Positions 20,870-29,930 of a stretch of 64,000 nt of DNA are shown here, piece by piece; position 1 is the first letter of the stretch; each line of letters opens with the position of its first letter. This DNA is from Cyprinodon diabolis (lineage: Eukaryota > Chordata > Actinopteri > Cyprinodontiformes > Cyprinodontidae). The notes beneath the pieces are model-generated. The model saw only the letters and a program-made list of their open reading frames with translations. It did no database searches and was not told the origin of the DNA. The DNA lies in assembly GCA_030533445.1 (NCBI GenBank), contig CM060072.1, positions 18,666,267 through 18,730,266 on the forward strand, given 5' to 3'. The position numbers were made by a program, and so were the translations under genes.

Positions 20870-23800
20870 TTAAAACAAAAGAAAACTTGAGATACTGGCA
20901 GTTACTTTTCTTGCAGAAACAGATTTCAAAAGTTTCAGTGAGGTGAAATAAAGTTTAAATTGGTTAAGAAAAAAATCAAAACAAGGAGTAGAGCCTCTCC
21001 ATTTACAGCAGTGTATGTGATATTTAACAAGTAAAAAGATAATATTAACCATGTCAGAAATTTTACTATCAAGGCCATCAATATAATATAAAATATGGGT
21101 GATGGTTATCTCAGGAATGTCATCAATTTTAAGGGATAACCAATTTTTAACGTCGCTCCATAGTTTAAAAGAAAAGGGACAGGAAAAAAAAAGATGATTA
21201 AGGGATTCTTCTGGACCATCACAAAAGGCACAACATGCTGAATCAAATTTAAATCTTTTGTGCAAAAAATCAGCCACTGGGTAAAAATTGTGAGAAATTT
21301 TGAAATGAGTTTCTTTAACCTTTGGTGAAATTGGCCATTTAACGTACTTGGAGAACGCATTCTCAATTATAGACAGATTGGTTGTTATCAAGATATTATT
21401 ATTGTAATCATTAAATAATTTAGATTTGAAGGCAGTCACAAGCAGAACATTGTTGCACTTTGAATCGGTCACACTATATTCTCCAATTTTTAATTTGGGT
21501 AAAGATGAAGTGACATTTGAATATCGTAGGGTGTTTTGGATGAGATGGATCAGAGCTACAGGGATAGCTCTACATACTTTTAAATATTCATTACAAGAAC
21601 AGTTCAGATCAAATTTGTTAGTGAAATCACTATGATTTAACAACATACCATTACTATCCATTAAGTCAGTTACAAATAAAATACCTTTTTCATACCAGTC
21701 AGTTTTAAAAATAGATTTTCTATTTATCAATATTGACCTGTTATTCCACACTACAGATCCATGTGGGGTAAAGTTGTGAGTAAATATCATTTTCCAAAAA
21801 TGTAAAACTTGCCTGTGAAAGTTAGACAGTGTAATATTAATCTTGGTTAATTCAAAATCACATTTAAGCAGGAAATCCAAGCCACCGAGCTTATTAAATA
21901 TAGATTTAGGGATATGAAACCACATTGAATTGGAATGAGACAAATAGGTCTTCAGCCAGTTTATTCTAAATGAGCCAATCAAAGCCTCAAAATCTAATGC
22001 TCTAATTCCTCCTTTATCATAATCTTTAATAAGATCAGATCGTCTTAAATAGTGAGTTTTGTTTCTCCAGATAAATTGAAAGATTATTGAGTTGGCTTTC
22101 TTAATATTCTTGCCAGAGATAAAAGCAGAGTGGCACGGGTAAATTAATTTGGACACTCCTTCAGCTTTGGACAAAAGTACTCGTCCAAAAATAGTCAGAT
22201 CTCTAGTTAACCAATGACTCAAGGATCTCTTCATACCATCCAAGCAACTACAAATGTTTTCCTCCTCTCTTCTAATAATGTCCTTTGAAATCAGCATTCC
22301 CAGATATTTAACCTCAGACTTAACTGTAATGGAAGCAACAGACGTCTCAGAGCTGGAATGGATCGGCAAAAGTTCACATTTATCAATATTTAGAGACAAA
22401 CCAGATGCGCTAGAAAACATTGAAATAGATTTTAGTGCAACATCTACCATAGTTTTATCTCTTAGGAAAATTGTTGTATCGTCAGCAAATTGACTAATCT
22501 TGAATTCCTTATCAAAAATTTTGATCCCATGTAAATTAGAATTTTTCATAATTAGTAAGGTTAGCATTTGAGTTGTTAATATAAATAATTTAGGTGAGAT
22601 TGGGCAGCCCTGCCTGATTCCCCTTGACATAGAGAAACTAGGGGTCAAACTCGTTCCCAGGGAAACAGAGCTACTTATATCAGTATAAAATAATCTAATT
22701 ATACTACAAAATTTTTCCCCAAAGCCAAAATATTTTAAGGTTTTTATTATAAAGCAGTGTTCCAGTGAGTCAAAAGCCTTGAAGAAATCCAGGAATAAAA
22801 TAAAACTCTCATCATCAATAAAGCTACGATAATCAATCATATCAAAAATCAGTCTAGTGTGATGATGGATATTTCTTCCCTTTAAAAAAGCTGATTGGCA
22901 TTCATTAATAATTGTTCCTAATCCACTGTTCAAGCGATTGGCATAAACAAGAGCTAAAATTTTATAATCTGTACATAAAAGAGTGATGGGTCTCCAATTG
23001 TTTAAAGATAAAGGGTCTTTTTTAGCTTTGGGGATCAGAGTAATCAGACCTCGTTTCATGGTGGGAGAGAGATTATTGTTTGAAATACATTCCAGCAGGG
23101 CCTCAAATAAAAGTTTTCGTAAATCTTTCCAAAAGAAAGTATAAAATTCAGTGGTTAACCCATCAAGGCCTGGAGATTTCCCTTTTGCCATTTGTTGTAT
23201 TGCTACGTCAAGCTCTTCGATTCCTAAGTCATCTTCCATAAGGTTTTTAAAATCAAGGTTAATTTTTCCATCAGATTCCTGGATTTCATCAAAAAAAGAT
23301 TGGCAATTGGATTCTGAATACTTAGAGCAATAAAGATTACTATAAAAATTTCTAATTGCTACATTTATTAAATCTAGGTCTTCAGTGATGCTACCATTAA
23401 TAATTAGTTTCTGAATCTTCTTTTTGGATTGTCTCTGCTTCTCAAGATTAAAAAAATAGGAAGAGTTCTTTTCACCGTCTTCAATCCATCGAGCCCTAGA
23501 GCGAATGAAAGCCCCCTTTGCTTTATCTAAAAAAACATCATCAAGTTGAGATTTGAAACTATCAAGCTGACTCAGCTCTTCGGATGATAAAACTGATTTT
23601 GAACATAGAGAATTTATATTGCTTATAAGTTGGGAATGTTTCTGTCTCCTCAGCTTAGAAGCAATTTTGCCTGCCTTTATTGCTGCTGTCCTAACACTAA
23701 ATTTAAACCATTCCCACTTATTTAAGGGTGACAGATCCATTACTGAAATGTCTTCAATAAGGTTCAGGACTTCTGAACAGAAGGTTTTATTATTCAGTAG

Positions 23801-24571
23801 ATTACTATTAAACTTCCAAGTTACGTTTGAAGGTAGTTTGGATTTATTCAGAGAGAGAAACAAGGTAACTGAACAATGATCTGATAAAGGAGCTGCTGAA
23901 ATTTCACAACTTGAAATATTATTTACTAGATTATGAGGGATTAACCAGTAATCTAGCCTGGAGCATTGGCCATTTCCCGAAGGGTTGAACCAGGAGTATT
24001 GTCTGATGTTAGGATTTCTAATTCTCCAGCAGTCTGTCAAATTTGTATTAGAGATTAAATTTACAAAAATATCATCATAAATATGGTATTGTCCCCGAGA
24101 GGGCAGACGATCAATGGATCCATCTGGAGCTACATTAAAATCTCCTCCCAAGATAACCTGATCAGTGGAATATTTTATTTTCCATTGTTTTATCTTCACT
24201 CCGAGGTCAGTAAAAAATATACTATTCATTGCTTTATTGTTGTATCCATATACACACACCAAAATGATCTTATTTCCATCAATCTCCACTATTGCAGTTA
24301 CCCAGTGGCCATTTGTATCACTTATATGATCCAACAAGGAACCTGGGAATTTATAAAACATAATCACAACCCCAGCTGAATGCGACGTACCATGACTAAA
24401 ATAAATTTGATCCCCCCATTGAAGTTTCCAGAATTTAGCTTCCTCACTTGATGAATGAGTTTCTTGCAGAAAAAAACAGTTTGCCTTTTGCTCTTTGCAA
24501 TAAAGATAAATAGCCTTACGTTTGACAACATTTTTTAAACCCCTAGTATTAAGTGAAAGTAAGGATAACAT
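20870..24571 (-). CDS. ORF2: LINE ORF2 protein: APE endonuclease, reverse transcriptase, CCHC
   Basis: 1233 codons from the first in-frame ATG (24571, MLSLLSLNTRGL). The N-terminal exonuclease/endonuclease/phosphatase fold has SLNTRGL, LQETHS, GGDFNVAPD and the terminal SDHCS motif. It would nick target DNA. The RT part has LIPKAKKDPLSLNNWRPITLL, FLKGRNIHH, FLDFFKAFDSLEH, GIRQGCPISP and the catalytic FADD (22478-22489). Near the C-terminus, CAFC-x8-H-x4-C is the usual L1-type CCHC knuckle. No stop or frameshift interrupts it, and its length is as expected for fish L1-group ORF2. It would carry out target-primed reverse transcription of the element's own RNA. Confidence 0.95.
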   Translation of the reverse strand: MLSLLSLNTRGLKNVVKRKAIYLYCKEQKANCFFLQETHSSSEEAKFWKLQWGDQIYFSHGTSHSAGVVIMFYKFPGSLLDHISDTNGHWVTAIVEIDGNKIILVCVYGYNNKAMNSIFFTDLGVKIKQWKIKYSTDQVILGGDFNVAPDGSIDRLPSRGQYHIYDDIFVNLISNTNLTDCWRIRNPNIRQYSWFNPSGNGQCSRLDYWLIPHNLVNNISSCEISAAPLSDHCSVTLFLSLNKSKLPSNVTWKFNSNLLNNKTFCSEVLNLIEDISVMDLSPLNKWEWFKFSVRTAAIKAGKIASKLRRQKHSQLISNINSLCSKSVLSSEELSQLDSFKSQLDDVFLDKAKGAFIRSRARWIEDGEKNSSYFFNLEKQRQSKKKIQKLIINGSITEDLDLINVAIRNFYSNLYCSKYSESNCQSFFDEIQESDGKINLDFKNLMEDDLGIEELDVAIQQMAKGKSPGLDGLTTEFYTFFWKDLRKLLFEALLECISNNNLSPTMKRGLITLIPKAKKDPLSLNNWRPITLLCTDYKILALVYANRLNSGLGTIINECQSAFLKGRNIHHHTRLIFDMIDYRSFIDDESFILFLDFFKAFDSLEHCFIIKTLKYFGFGEKFCSIIRLFYTDISSSVSLGTSLTPSFSMSRGIRQGCPISPKLFILTTQMLTLLIMKNSNLHGIKIFDKEFKISQFADDTTIFLRDKTMVDVALKSISMFSSASGLSLNIDKCELLPIHSSSETSVASITVKSEVKYLGMLISKDIIRREEENICSCLDGMKRSLSHWLTRDLTIFGRVLLSKAEGVSKLIYPCHSAFISGKNIKKANSIIFQFIWRNKTHYLRRSDLIKDYDKGGIRALDFEALIGSFRINWLKTYLSHSNSMWFHIPKSIFNKLGGLDFLLKCDFELTKINITLSNFHRQVLHFWKMIFTHNFTPHGSVVWNNRSILINRKSIFKTDWYEKGILFVTDLMDSNGMLLNHSDFTNKFDLNCSCNEYLKVCRAIPVALIHLIQNTLRYSNVTSSLPKLKIGEYSVTDSKCNNVLLVTAFKSKLFNDYNNNILITTNLSIIENAFSKYVKWPISPKVKETHFKISHNFYPVADFLHKRFKFDSACCAFCDGPEESLNHLFFSCPFSFKLWSDVKNWLSLKIDDIPEITITHILYYIDGLDSKISDMVNIIFLLVKYHIHCCKWRGSTPCFDFFLNQFKLYFTSLKLLKSVSARKVTASISSFLLF

Positions 24572-24732
24572 GCAAAAAACACAGTAGTTGTGCAAAAACT
24601 ACTCACAGGAACGATGAGCAGGAACGAGATAACATAGCCAATAATAGCTAAATAGAATAGTGCAATAGCCCTTTAAACAAATACAAACATAATATACCAT
24701 ACCGGTGAAAGTAAAGAAACATGGTGGTGTAA

Positions 24733-25572
24733 TTAGTCCGGGTCCACTCTTCGATTATCGATCAGGGCGAAACCTTCCTTCAGGTATGCACGTTTGCCTC
24801 GGCTCCTGGCTTCCTGAACCAGGGGCCACAGTTTAGCCCGGGCAATTCTGTCTTCCTTAGAAAAGTCCTCCTTGAAACTAATGTGCATTTCTTTACAAAC
24901 TTTAGCATCTTTGGACTTCCTCCAGACCTCATCCCGCATGGTTCGCATCCCGAACTGAATGATGACGGCTCTGGGACGGTTGTTGGGCGAACCAGCGCCA
25001 GCTTTTTTCCCCAATCTGTGAACGGTGTCGACTGTATCACGCAGCCGATCCACGGAGACAGGAATGATCCTAGTGAGAATCCCAATGATGGTTTCCCGTA
25101 CATCCTCGTCGTCTTTCTCGGGCAGTCCGGTCACCCTCAGGTTCCAGCGTCTCTTGTAACGAGCCTGGTCTTCATAGGAAATCCTCAGCGCTGCATTTTC
25201 TTTTTTGAGAAGGTTAACTGTAGCATGGAGCTCTGATATGGCTTTCTTATTAACCTCAATGGCGACAGTGTTAGCTACTATGCGTTTGTCAATGCTTTTT
25301 AAAATTTCTGTCTGATTGTCCATCTTTGTGTTAAGTTCTCCTATCGCACGAAGAATGGCGTTCGCTGTGTCCTCCTTACCGTCAGCCTCTTGTAGCTTCA
25401 TTTTTTTCTTGTTTTTGTTTTTTATAGGTGTGTGATCCCAATTCACCTTTTGTTCTTTAACAGAAGGATCAGACGTTGCCCCGACCGATTCAATTTCTTT
25501 TATAATATCTTCGTCACAAGCCTCTTGAAGAGCCGATAGATTGTAGTCGTGGTCTGACATGCTAACTTCCAT
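24733..25572 (-). CDS. ORF1: LINE ORF1 protein, L1 type RNA-binding
   Basis: 279 codons if the ATG at 25572 (MEVSMSDHDYN) is used. The second ATG at 25560 has a better context (A at -3). The reading frame further upstream has no ATG. An acidic N-terminus and a Lys-rich patch (KNKNKKKMK) are followed by a heptad-like coiled coil (about 75-135), then RRWNLRVTGLPE, which begins the RRM-type fold of L1 ORF1p. The C-terminal domain contains RPRAVIIQFG, KEMHISFKEDFS and ARAKLWPLVQEARSRGKRAY. Such proteins trimerise and coat the LINE RNA. The ORF is intact. Confidence 0.93.
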   Translation of the reverse strand: MEVSMSDHDYNLSALQEACDEDIIKEIESVGATSDPSVKEQKVNWDHTPIKNKNKKKMKLQEADGKEDTANAILRAIGELNTKMDNQTEILKSIDKRIVANTVAIEVNKKAISELHATVNLLKKENAALRISYEDQARYKRRWNLRVTGLPEKDDEDVRETIIGILTRIIPVSVDRLRDTVDTVHRLGKKAGAGSPNNRPRAVIIQFGMRTMRDEVWRKSKDAKVCKEMHISFKEDFSKEDRIARAKLWPLVQEARSRGKRAYLKEGFALIDNRRVDPD

Positions 25573-25769
25573 CGATGAATTGCAAAACGGGAAAAAGGAG
25601 TAAGAAGGCTGAAAAGGTTTCAAAAAGTGGTTAAACTAAGAATAAAAAACCTAAGACGTTTTAAAACAAGGGCTAAAGCACAAAATTTGGGTTAAATCTA
25701 GGCTAAATAATAACTGTATTTTAGAGCCTGCAAAAACAAAACCTCTCACTCCGCCATCTTGGGACCTCC
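25573..25769 (-). promoter_or_regulatory. LINE 5' UTR with YY1-type motif at its start
   Basis: The element begins GGAGGTCCCAAGATGGCGGA on the minus strand. CCCAAGATGGCGG (25751-25763) is a near-perfect YY1 site at about +7 to +19. Mammalian L1s carry a YY1 site in the same place, where it sets the transcription start. Function here is inferred from motif and position. Confidence 0.7.
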
Positions 25770-25784
25770 CCGAATGTACATACT
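25770..25784. repeat. 15-bp target duplication of the LINE, right copy
   Basis: Same CCGAATGTACATACT as at 20658-20672. Confidence 0.95.
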
Positions 25785-26008
25785 ATTTTGCGTGTGTGTC
25801 ATCTCGCGCTAGCCGCGGTAAAGAGGAAACTTGTAATGAGCAAATGTTTGGCAGGCTACAGGTGCTACGTGCGCATGCGCATGTGTGTGTGTGAATGAGA
25901 GTGTCTGTGAGTGTCGGCGAGTTCTGTGAGTGTAGGCGAGTGTAGGTAGTGGCGTTTCTGTGAAAAATGTAGTTATGATGTAATTACCATCCCTGGTCAT
26001 TTTTCACA
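25785..26008 (-). repeat. 5' LTR of the gypsy element, second part
   Basis: 224 bases matching the last 224 bases of the other LTR without a difference that I could find. Confidence 0.97.
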
Positions 26009-26013
26009 CCCAT
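26009..26013. repeat. 5-bp target duplication of the gypsy element, right copy (CCCAT)
   Basis: Matches 14120-14124. Confidence 0.95.
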
Positions 26014-27905
26014 AAAGACATAGTACTTTACTTTGTAATCTTCCTCTCAAACAAGGACTCTTAAGCAGCTCTTGTAGCCGCTTTCCTTTTCCTGACTCTA
26101 ATGGCTGGGATAACAAACATATTCGTGAAATACTTAAAAAGGTACAAACAGTACAATTTCTGCTAAAGAGATGAAAGAATAAAGGTAATTTAATCTAGCG
26201 CAGTAAATCATTATTTAATTCCACTGGTTTTGTGACCTAAAATCATCTAATGGATGAATAAGACTCTTTGAAGAGTTCACTTTTTTCTTGAAAGTGGATA
26301 TTTACCACTGCAAGCATAATCTACATGGAGTATTTTAAAAATGAAGTCTTTATCACTGTTACAGTATGTCCCCTGGCTATTCTAGGTGATGTACAGGACT
26401 ACCATTCAGTAAATCTATGCAGTGAATGAGAGGGCAAAAAGGCATTTATGGTGTTTATTTTCTGCCATATTTTACCTCTCTTCTATACATCTTGATAATT
26501 TTAGGGAGAGCTCTAAAGACACACCTCTAAAACAAAGAAGAGAGCAACATACCTAATAAAAATGAATATATATTTAGACTTAAAATTTGAATTAACCTAC
26601 CTAACAAGCACATATATAGGACAAACCATGTTTAAAACAAACGGCAGCGTATCAGAATCTAAAAAGTGTTTTTGCCATGTAGTGTTTTTACATGTATGAT
26701 GAATTTTCTATGGGGATAAGATGCTACACAAAGACAAGCATACATTTGAAATAGATACAGTATATTTGGAAATCTATTTTAAGAAATGCAGCTTCAAATA
26801 CATAAAAACACAACCGTTTTTCACTCAAGATAGCTGCTATGGCAGCTTTTCTACTTTCACCGCTTCTAGAAGTACTTTGTTATACATGTATTATTAAAAC
26901 AGTCATTCACACAAGACATTTACTGTAATTATTTCTAAAAGAAAATGTTTTTCAATGCTGTTTAAAAACACAGAATGTGTTTTTGTCTTATGTGCTGTAA
27001 CTTTACTTATAATATCCTTATTGGGGATGTAAAAATTAGAGAAAAACCTTACATATCGAAAAGGAACTTTTATGCAGTTTTATGCTAATGTTCTTTTCAA
27101 CTGTTCAAAGTCACATGCTGGTTTGTATGGTTTACTTTAATGTTTATTGATTAGTTAAACTACCAATCATTGTTAAGAGTGAATTTCATTTTTATGAATA
27201 AAATAAAAAAAATAATATTACATAATATTATAATAATTATAAAATTTGTGATTAATAGCATAGTATAATCAAATTAAATTGATTTTAATTGTGGATCCTT
27301 TTTGTAAATAAACAATCCCCAATGGATAGTAGTTAACATCTGAAAAAAAGCTAGAAAAACATAAATAGGAAGGAATCTTTTCAAGAAATGAATGATGAAC
27401 TGGCCTACTTTTTATTATACACTTGGTAGTGATCGCTATGAAAGGGCTGCTGTTTCCATTTAGAGCCTCGCTCTCAGTACTGTATGACCCAGCAGGTTAC
27501 ATTTAGAGTAATCTTAAGCACTTCTTCCCACTTACTTTTGAATTTCCTCCTGGGTCTTTTAGAAGGGACAAAGCCAGAGTAACAAGGACCCTCTGCTATG
27601 TAAAATGTTACATTGTGACATATGTAAATGATATTTATTTGATTGCATGCCACATATAGGTCATATAAATGTATATCACTGTAATTACCATACCCTACCC
27701 CACCATACAAAATTTATTTATTAAGCAATTCAGCCCCAACTACACCAAAATGCTATACACAATCATAAAATACAATTAATAAATTATAAAAACAATAAAT
27801 AAAGTGGTGTATAAAAGTAGTAATAAAACAAAAAGCAATGATTAAATAATAAAAGACACAGTAAAACAAAGTCAACATCTCAGATGTGTTAAAAACAAAG
27901 AAAAA
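26014..27905. other. intronic AT-rich sequence, nothing recognised
   Basis: No exon, repeat signature or meaningful frame was seen. 27720-27905 may be the 3' UTR of the LINE fragment that follows. Confidence 0.5.
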
Positions 27906-28290
27906 TTAATGGGTATTAAGAAGAAATTTAAAATCATTAAGTGAATAGGCCAGTCTAATGGCCAAGGGAAGATCATTCCACAGCTTAGGGGCTGCAACAG
28001 AAAAAGCACGGCCTCCTATGCGTTTGCGTTTTGTCTTTGGCACCCTCAGTAACAATTGGTCAGCTGAGTTAAAGCAGCGAGGGGGTGCGTAGGGATAAAG
28101 CTGCTCAGACAGGTAGGGTGGGGAGGACAATTAAGAGCTTTAAAAGCAATAAAAGGATTTTAAAAGGAATCCTGAAATGTACTGGGAGCCAATGTAATGA
28201 GGCTAAAATAGGGGAAACGTGGTCAAATTTGCTTGTACCTGTTTAAAAAAAAGTCCAGCAGCATTCTGCACCCTCTGAAGCTGGGAAATG
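27906..28290 (-). pseudogene. L2-like LINE, C-terminal end of the RT ORF
   Basis: On the minus strand the text reads QNAAG, then LHWLPVHFRIPFKILLLL, a frameshift, then PPYLSEQLYPYAPPR, SADQLLLRVPKTKRKR and GGRAFSVAAPKLWNDLPLAI. This is the conserved tail of L2/Maui-type non-LTR retrotransposons of fish. It is 5' truncated and frameshifted. Confidence 0.8.
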
Positions 28291-28963
28291 CATGAATTAC
28301 TGATATTCTCATAAAATGCAGCATTTAAAAAAATATCATTTAAATAATAGAACAAAAAATGTGGCCCTTTGTCAGTTACATTACTGTATGTAACTCTTAA
28401 CGAAATTGCCTTAAATACTTTTAACTGATTAAATTCAAATCAGATTGTTGAAAGCTGGGTTGCCAGAATTTTACCAATAATTTCAGGATGCACCCACTGG
28501 TATCAGTTATTAGCGTCCCTAAAAGCAGCTGACAAATTTGCACTGTTGCTAAATTAAACAGGCTCTGGGATTTGGAAGCTGATAGCAGATTGAGTCATGG
28601 AGTTACTAGTACGCTAGGCCACTTGAGATTAAATCCTGCATTAGAGAACCAACATATGTCTGACCAGGAGCCATATCTGTTCTACCTAACAAATTTTACA
28701 GGCTTAGCTCTTGTGTTTAAGAGCAGCTCCGATTGCTGTAAAGCGGCGCTTGCGGTTACATCAATCATCAGTGATGAATCCGTCCCTCTAAAGTTACAGA
28801 GTCAAACTTCTGAGAAGGTCAGCCTAAAGAGCATCATAGTTTGTAAGCTAAATATTTAATTTAAGGCCAATCTTAAATTTTCCAAATAAATATTTAGCTC
28901 TGATCTTAGCATTAAGACTGGAGCTCAATATTTTATTTGCTAAAAAACATTTTATTAATTAAG

Positions 28964-28964
<1 letters not shown>
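28291..28964. other. intronic sequence, nothing recognised
   Basis: A 95-codon chance frame at 28572-28859 has no domain. Confidence 0.45.

Positions 28965-29026
<62 letters not shown>
28965..29026. repeat. (TA)n microsatellite, 62 bp
   Basis: Perfect alternating TA. Confidence 0.97.
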
Positions 29027-29030
<4 letters not shown>

Positions 29031-29734
29031 GTAAACTGCATCAGCAATATACACACCAAATACTGTTTATAAAAAAAATAGATCATTAATGCCATTTAAA
29101 TATCTCAGATCAAAAGGTATGGTCCAGAACTTCTTTGATGTGGTGTAAGTCCATGTCTACTTCCCGATTCCTGAGCCGATAATATCAGAATTCCCAGACT
29201 GCCAAAGCAAAGCACAGCATTTGGCTAAAAAGCAACAGACTTCAAACATGGAAGAGAATCGGACCAGAAAAAGTGTTAAAAATACAGAAGAAGCCTCAGT
29301 ATACTTCCAAAGTATTTGCATAACAAGCTACAGAGGTTAAACCGTATTCACTCATGATCCTAAATTTAGCTGCGCTATGTCCTCATCTCTTTTAACTTGG
29401 CAACCTGCACAGCACTATCGGAACAGGTGGTGGATGGAAGGGGAGGTATCTTGTTTGTGTAGTTATGATTTAAGACAAAACTCTCTCTATTAGTTAAAAT
29501 TAATGCTTGGGTCAAACTTTATACAGTGTTGCTTTAAGATGACAGAAGAATTAGAGTTCAATTTTACTACAAATAGAGTTAAAAAGTTAAAAAAAAGTTG
29601 GGGAAAAAAGTAGAAAGGAACACAGGCAGCATGGATGCCAGAATATTGCAACTATTTTGAAAAAGTCTTTATGGGCTCATGTATATGCAATTGTTTAGGA
29701 TTTATAAAAATGTGTTTGTGAGTGTAATGAAGCA

Positions 29735-29930
29735 TGCACCTTGTGATGGCACAGTTTGTAGCACTGTCGGTTTGCAGCAAGAAGGTTCTGAGTTTGATAT
29801 CCAGCTACTCTGGCTTCCTCCCCCAGTCCTAAACTGGACTGTTTGGTTCATTAGTGTCTCTAAATTGCCGTTACGTGTGCGCATGTTCCCTGTGATAGAC
29901 ACTTTCCTTGTTAAAGTTGGCAAAAAACGT
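29735..29930 (+). repeat. diverged tRNA-derived SINE
   Basis: TGGCACAGTTTGTAGCACTG (box A-like), then GCAGCAAGAAGGTTCTGAGT with a decayed box B (GTTTGATATCC), then CTGGCTTCCTCCCCCAGTCC and GTGTCTCTAAATTGCCGTTA. The order matches the common teleost SINE whose reverse copy is at 5095-5370. Confidence 0.65.

Larger units (their letters stand above)
20673..25769 (-). mobile_element. full-length L1/Tx1-like LINE nested in the gypsy 5' LTR
   Basis: About 5.1 kb on the minus strand: 5' UTR, ORF1, a 161-nt spacer, ORF2, a short 3' UTR, an AATAAA merging into the tail, and an uninterrupted A tail of about 53 nt (T-run 20673-20725). It is flanked by a perfect 15-bp target duplication. It interrupts the LTR cleanly, and the two LTR parts add up to exactly 1026 bp. 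ORF1 with coiled coil and RRM, ORF2 with APE endonuclease, RT and a C-terminal CCHC, and the A tail place it in the L1 superclade. L1 proper versus Tx1 clade needs a tree. Both ORFs are open, so it may be or recently have been competent. Confidence 0.95.
14125..26008 (-). mobile_element. complete Gmr1-type Ty3/gypsy LTR retrotransposon, interrupted by a LINE
   Basis: The element lies antisense to the receptor gene. It has two 1026-bp LTRs beginning TGTGA and ending TCACA, a CCCAT target duplication, a polypurine tract and a primer-binding-site candidate, and one gag-pol reading frame. Leaving out the 5.1-kb LINE and one copy of its 15-bp target duplication, it is about 6.8 kb long. The domain order along the minus strand is capsid, zinc knuckle, protease, integrase, reverse transcriptase, RNase H. 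Integrase therefore comes before RT, as in Ty1/copia, while the RT, RNase H and GPY/F module are of Ty3/gypsy type. That arrangement defines the Gmr1 group, known from fish and other deuterostomes. The one LTR mismatch seen implies a recent insertion. Confidence 0.93.
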
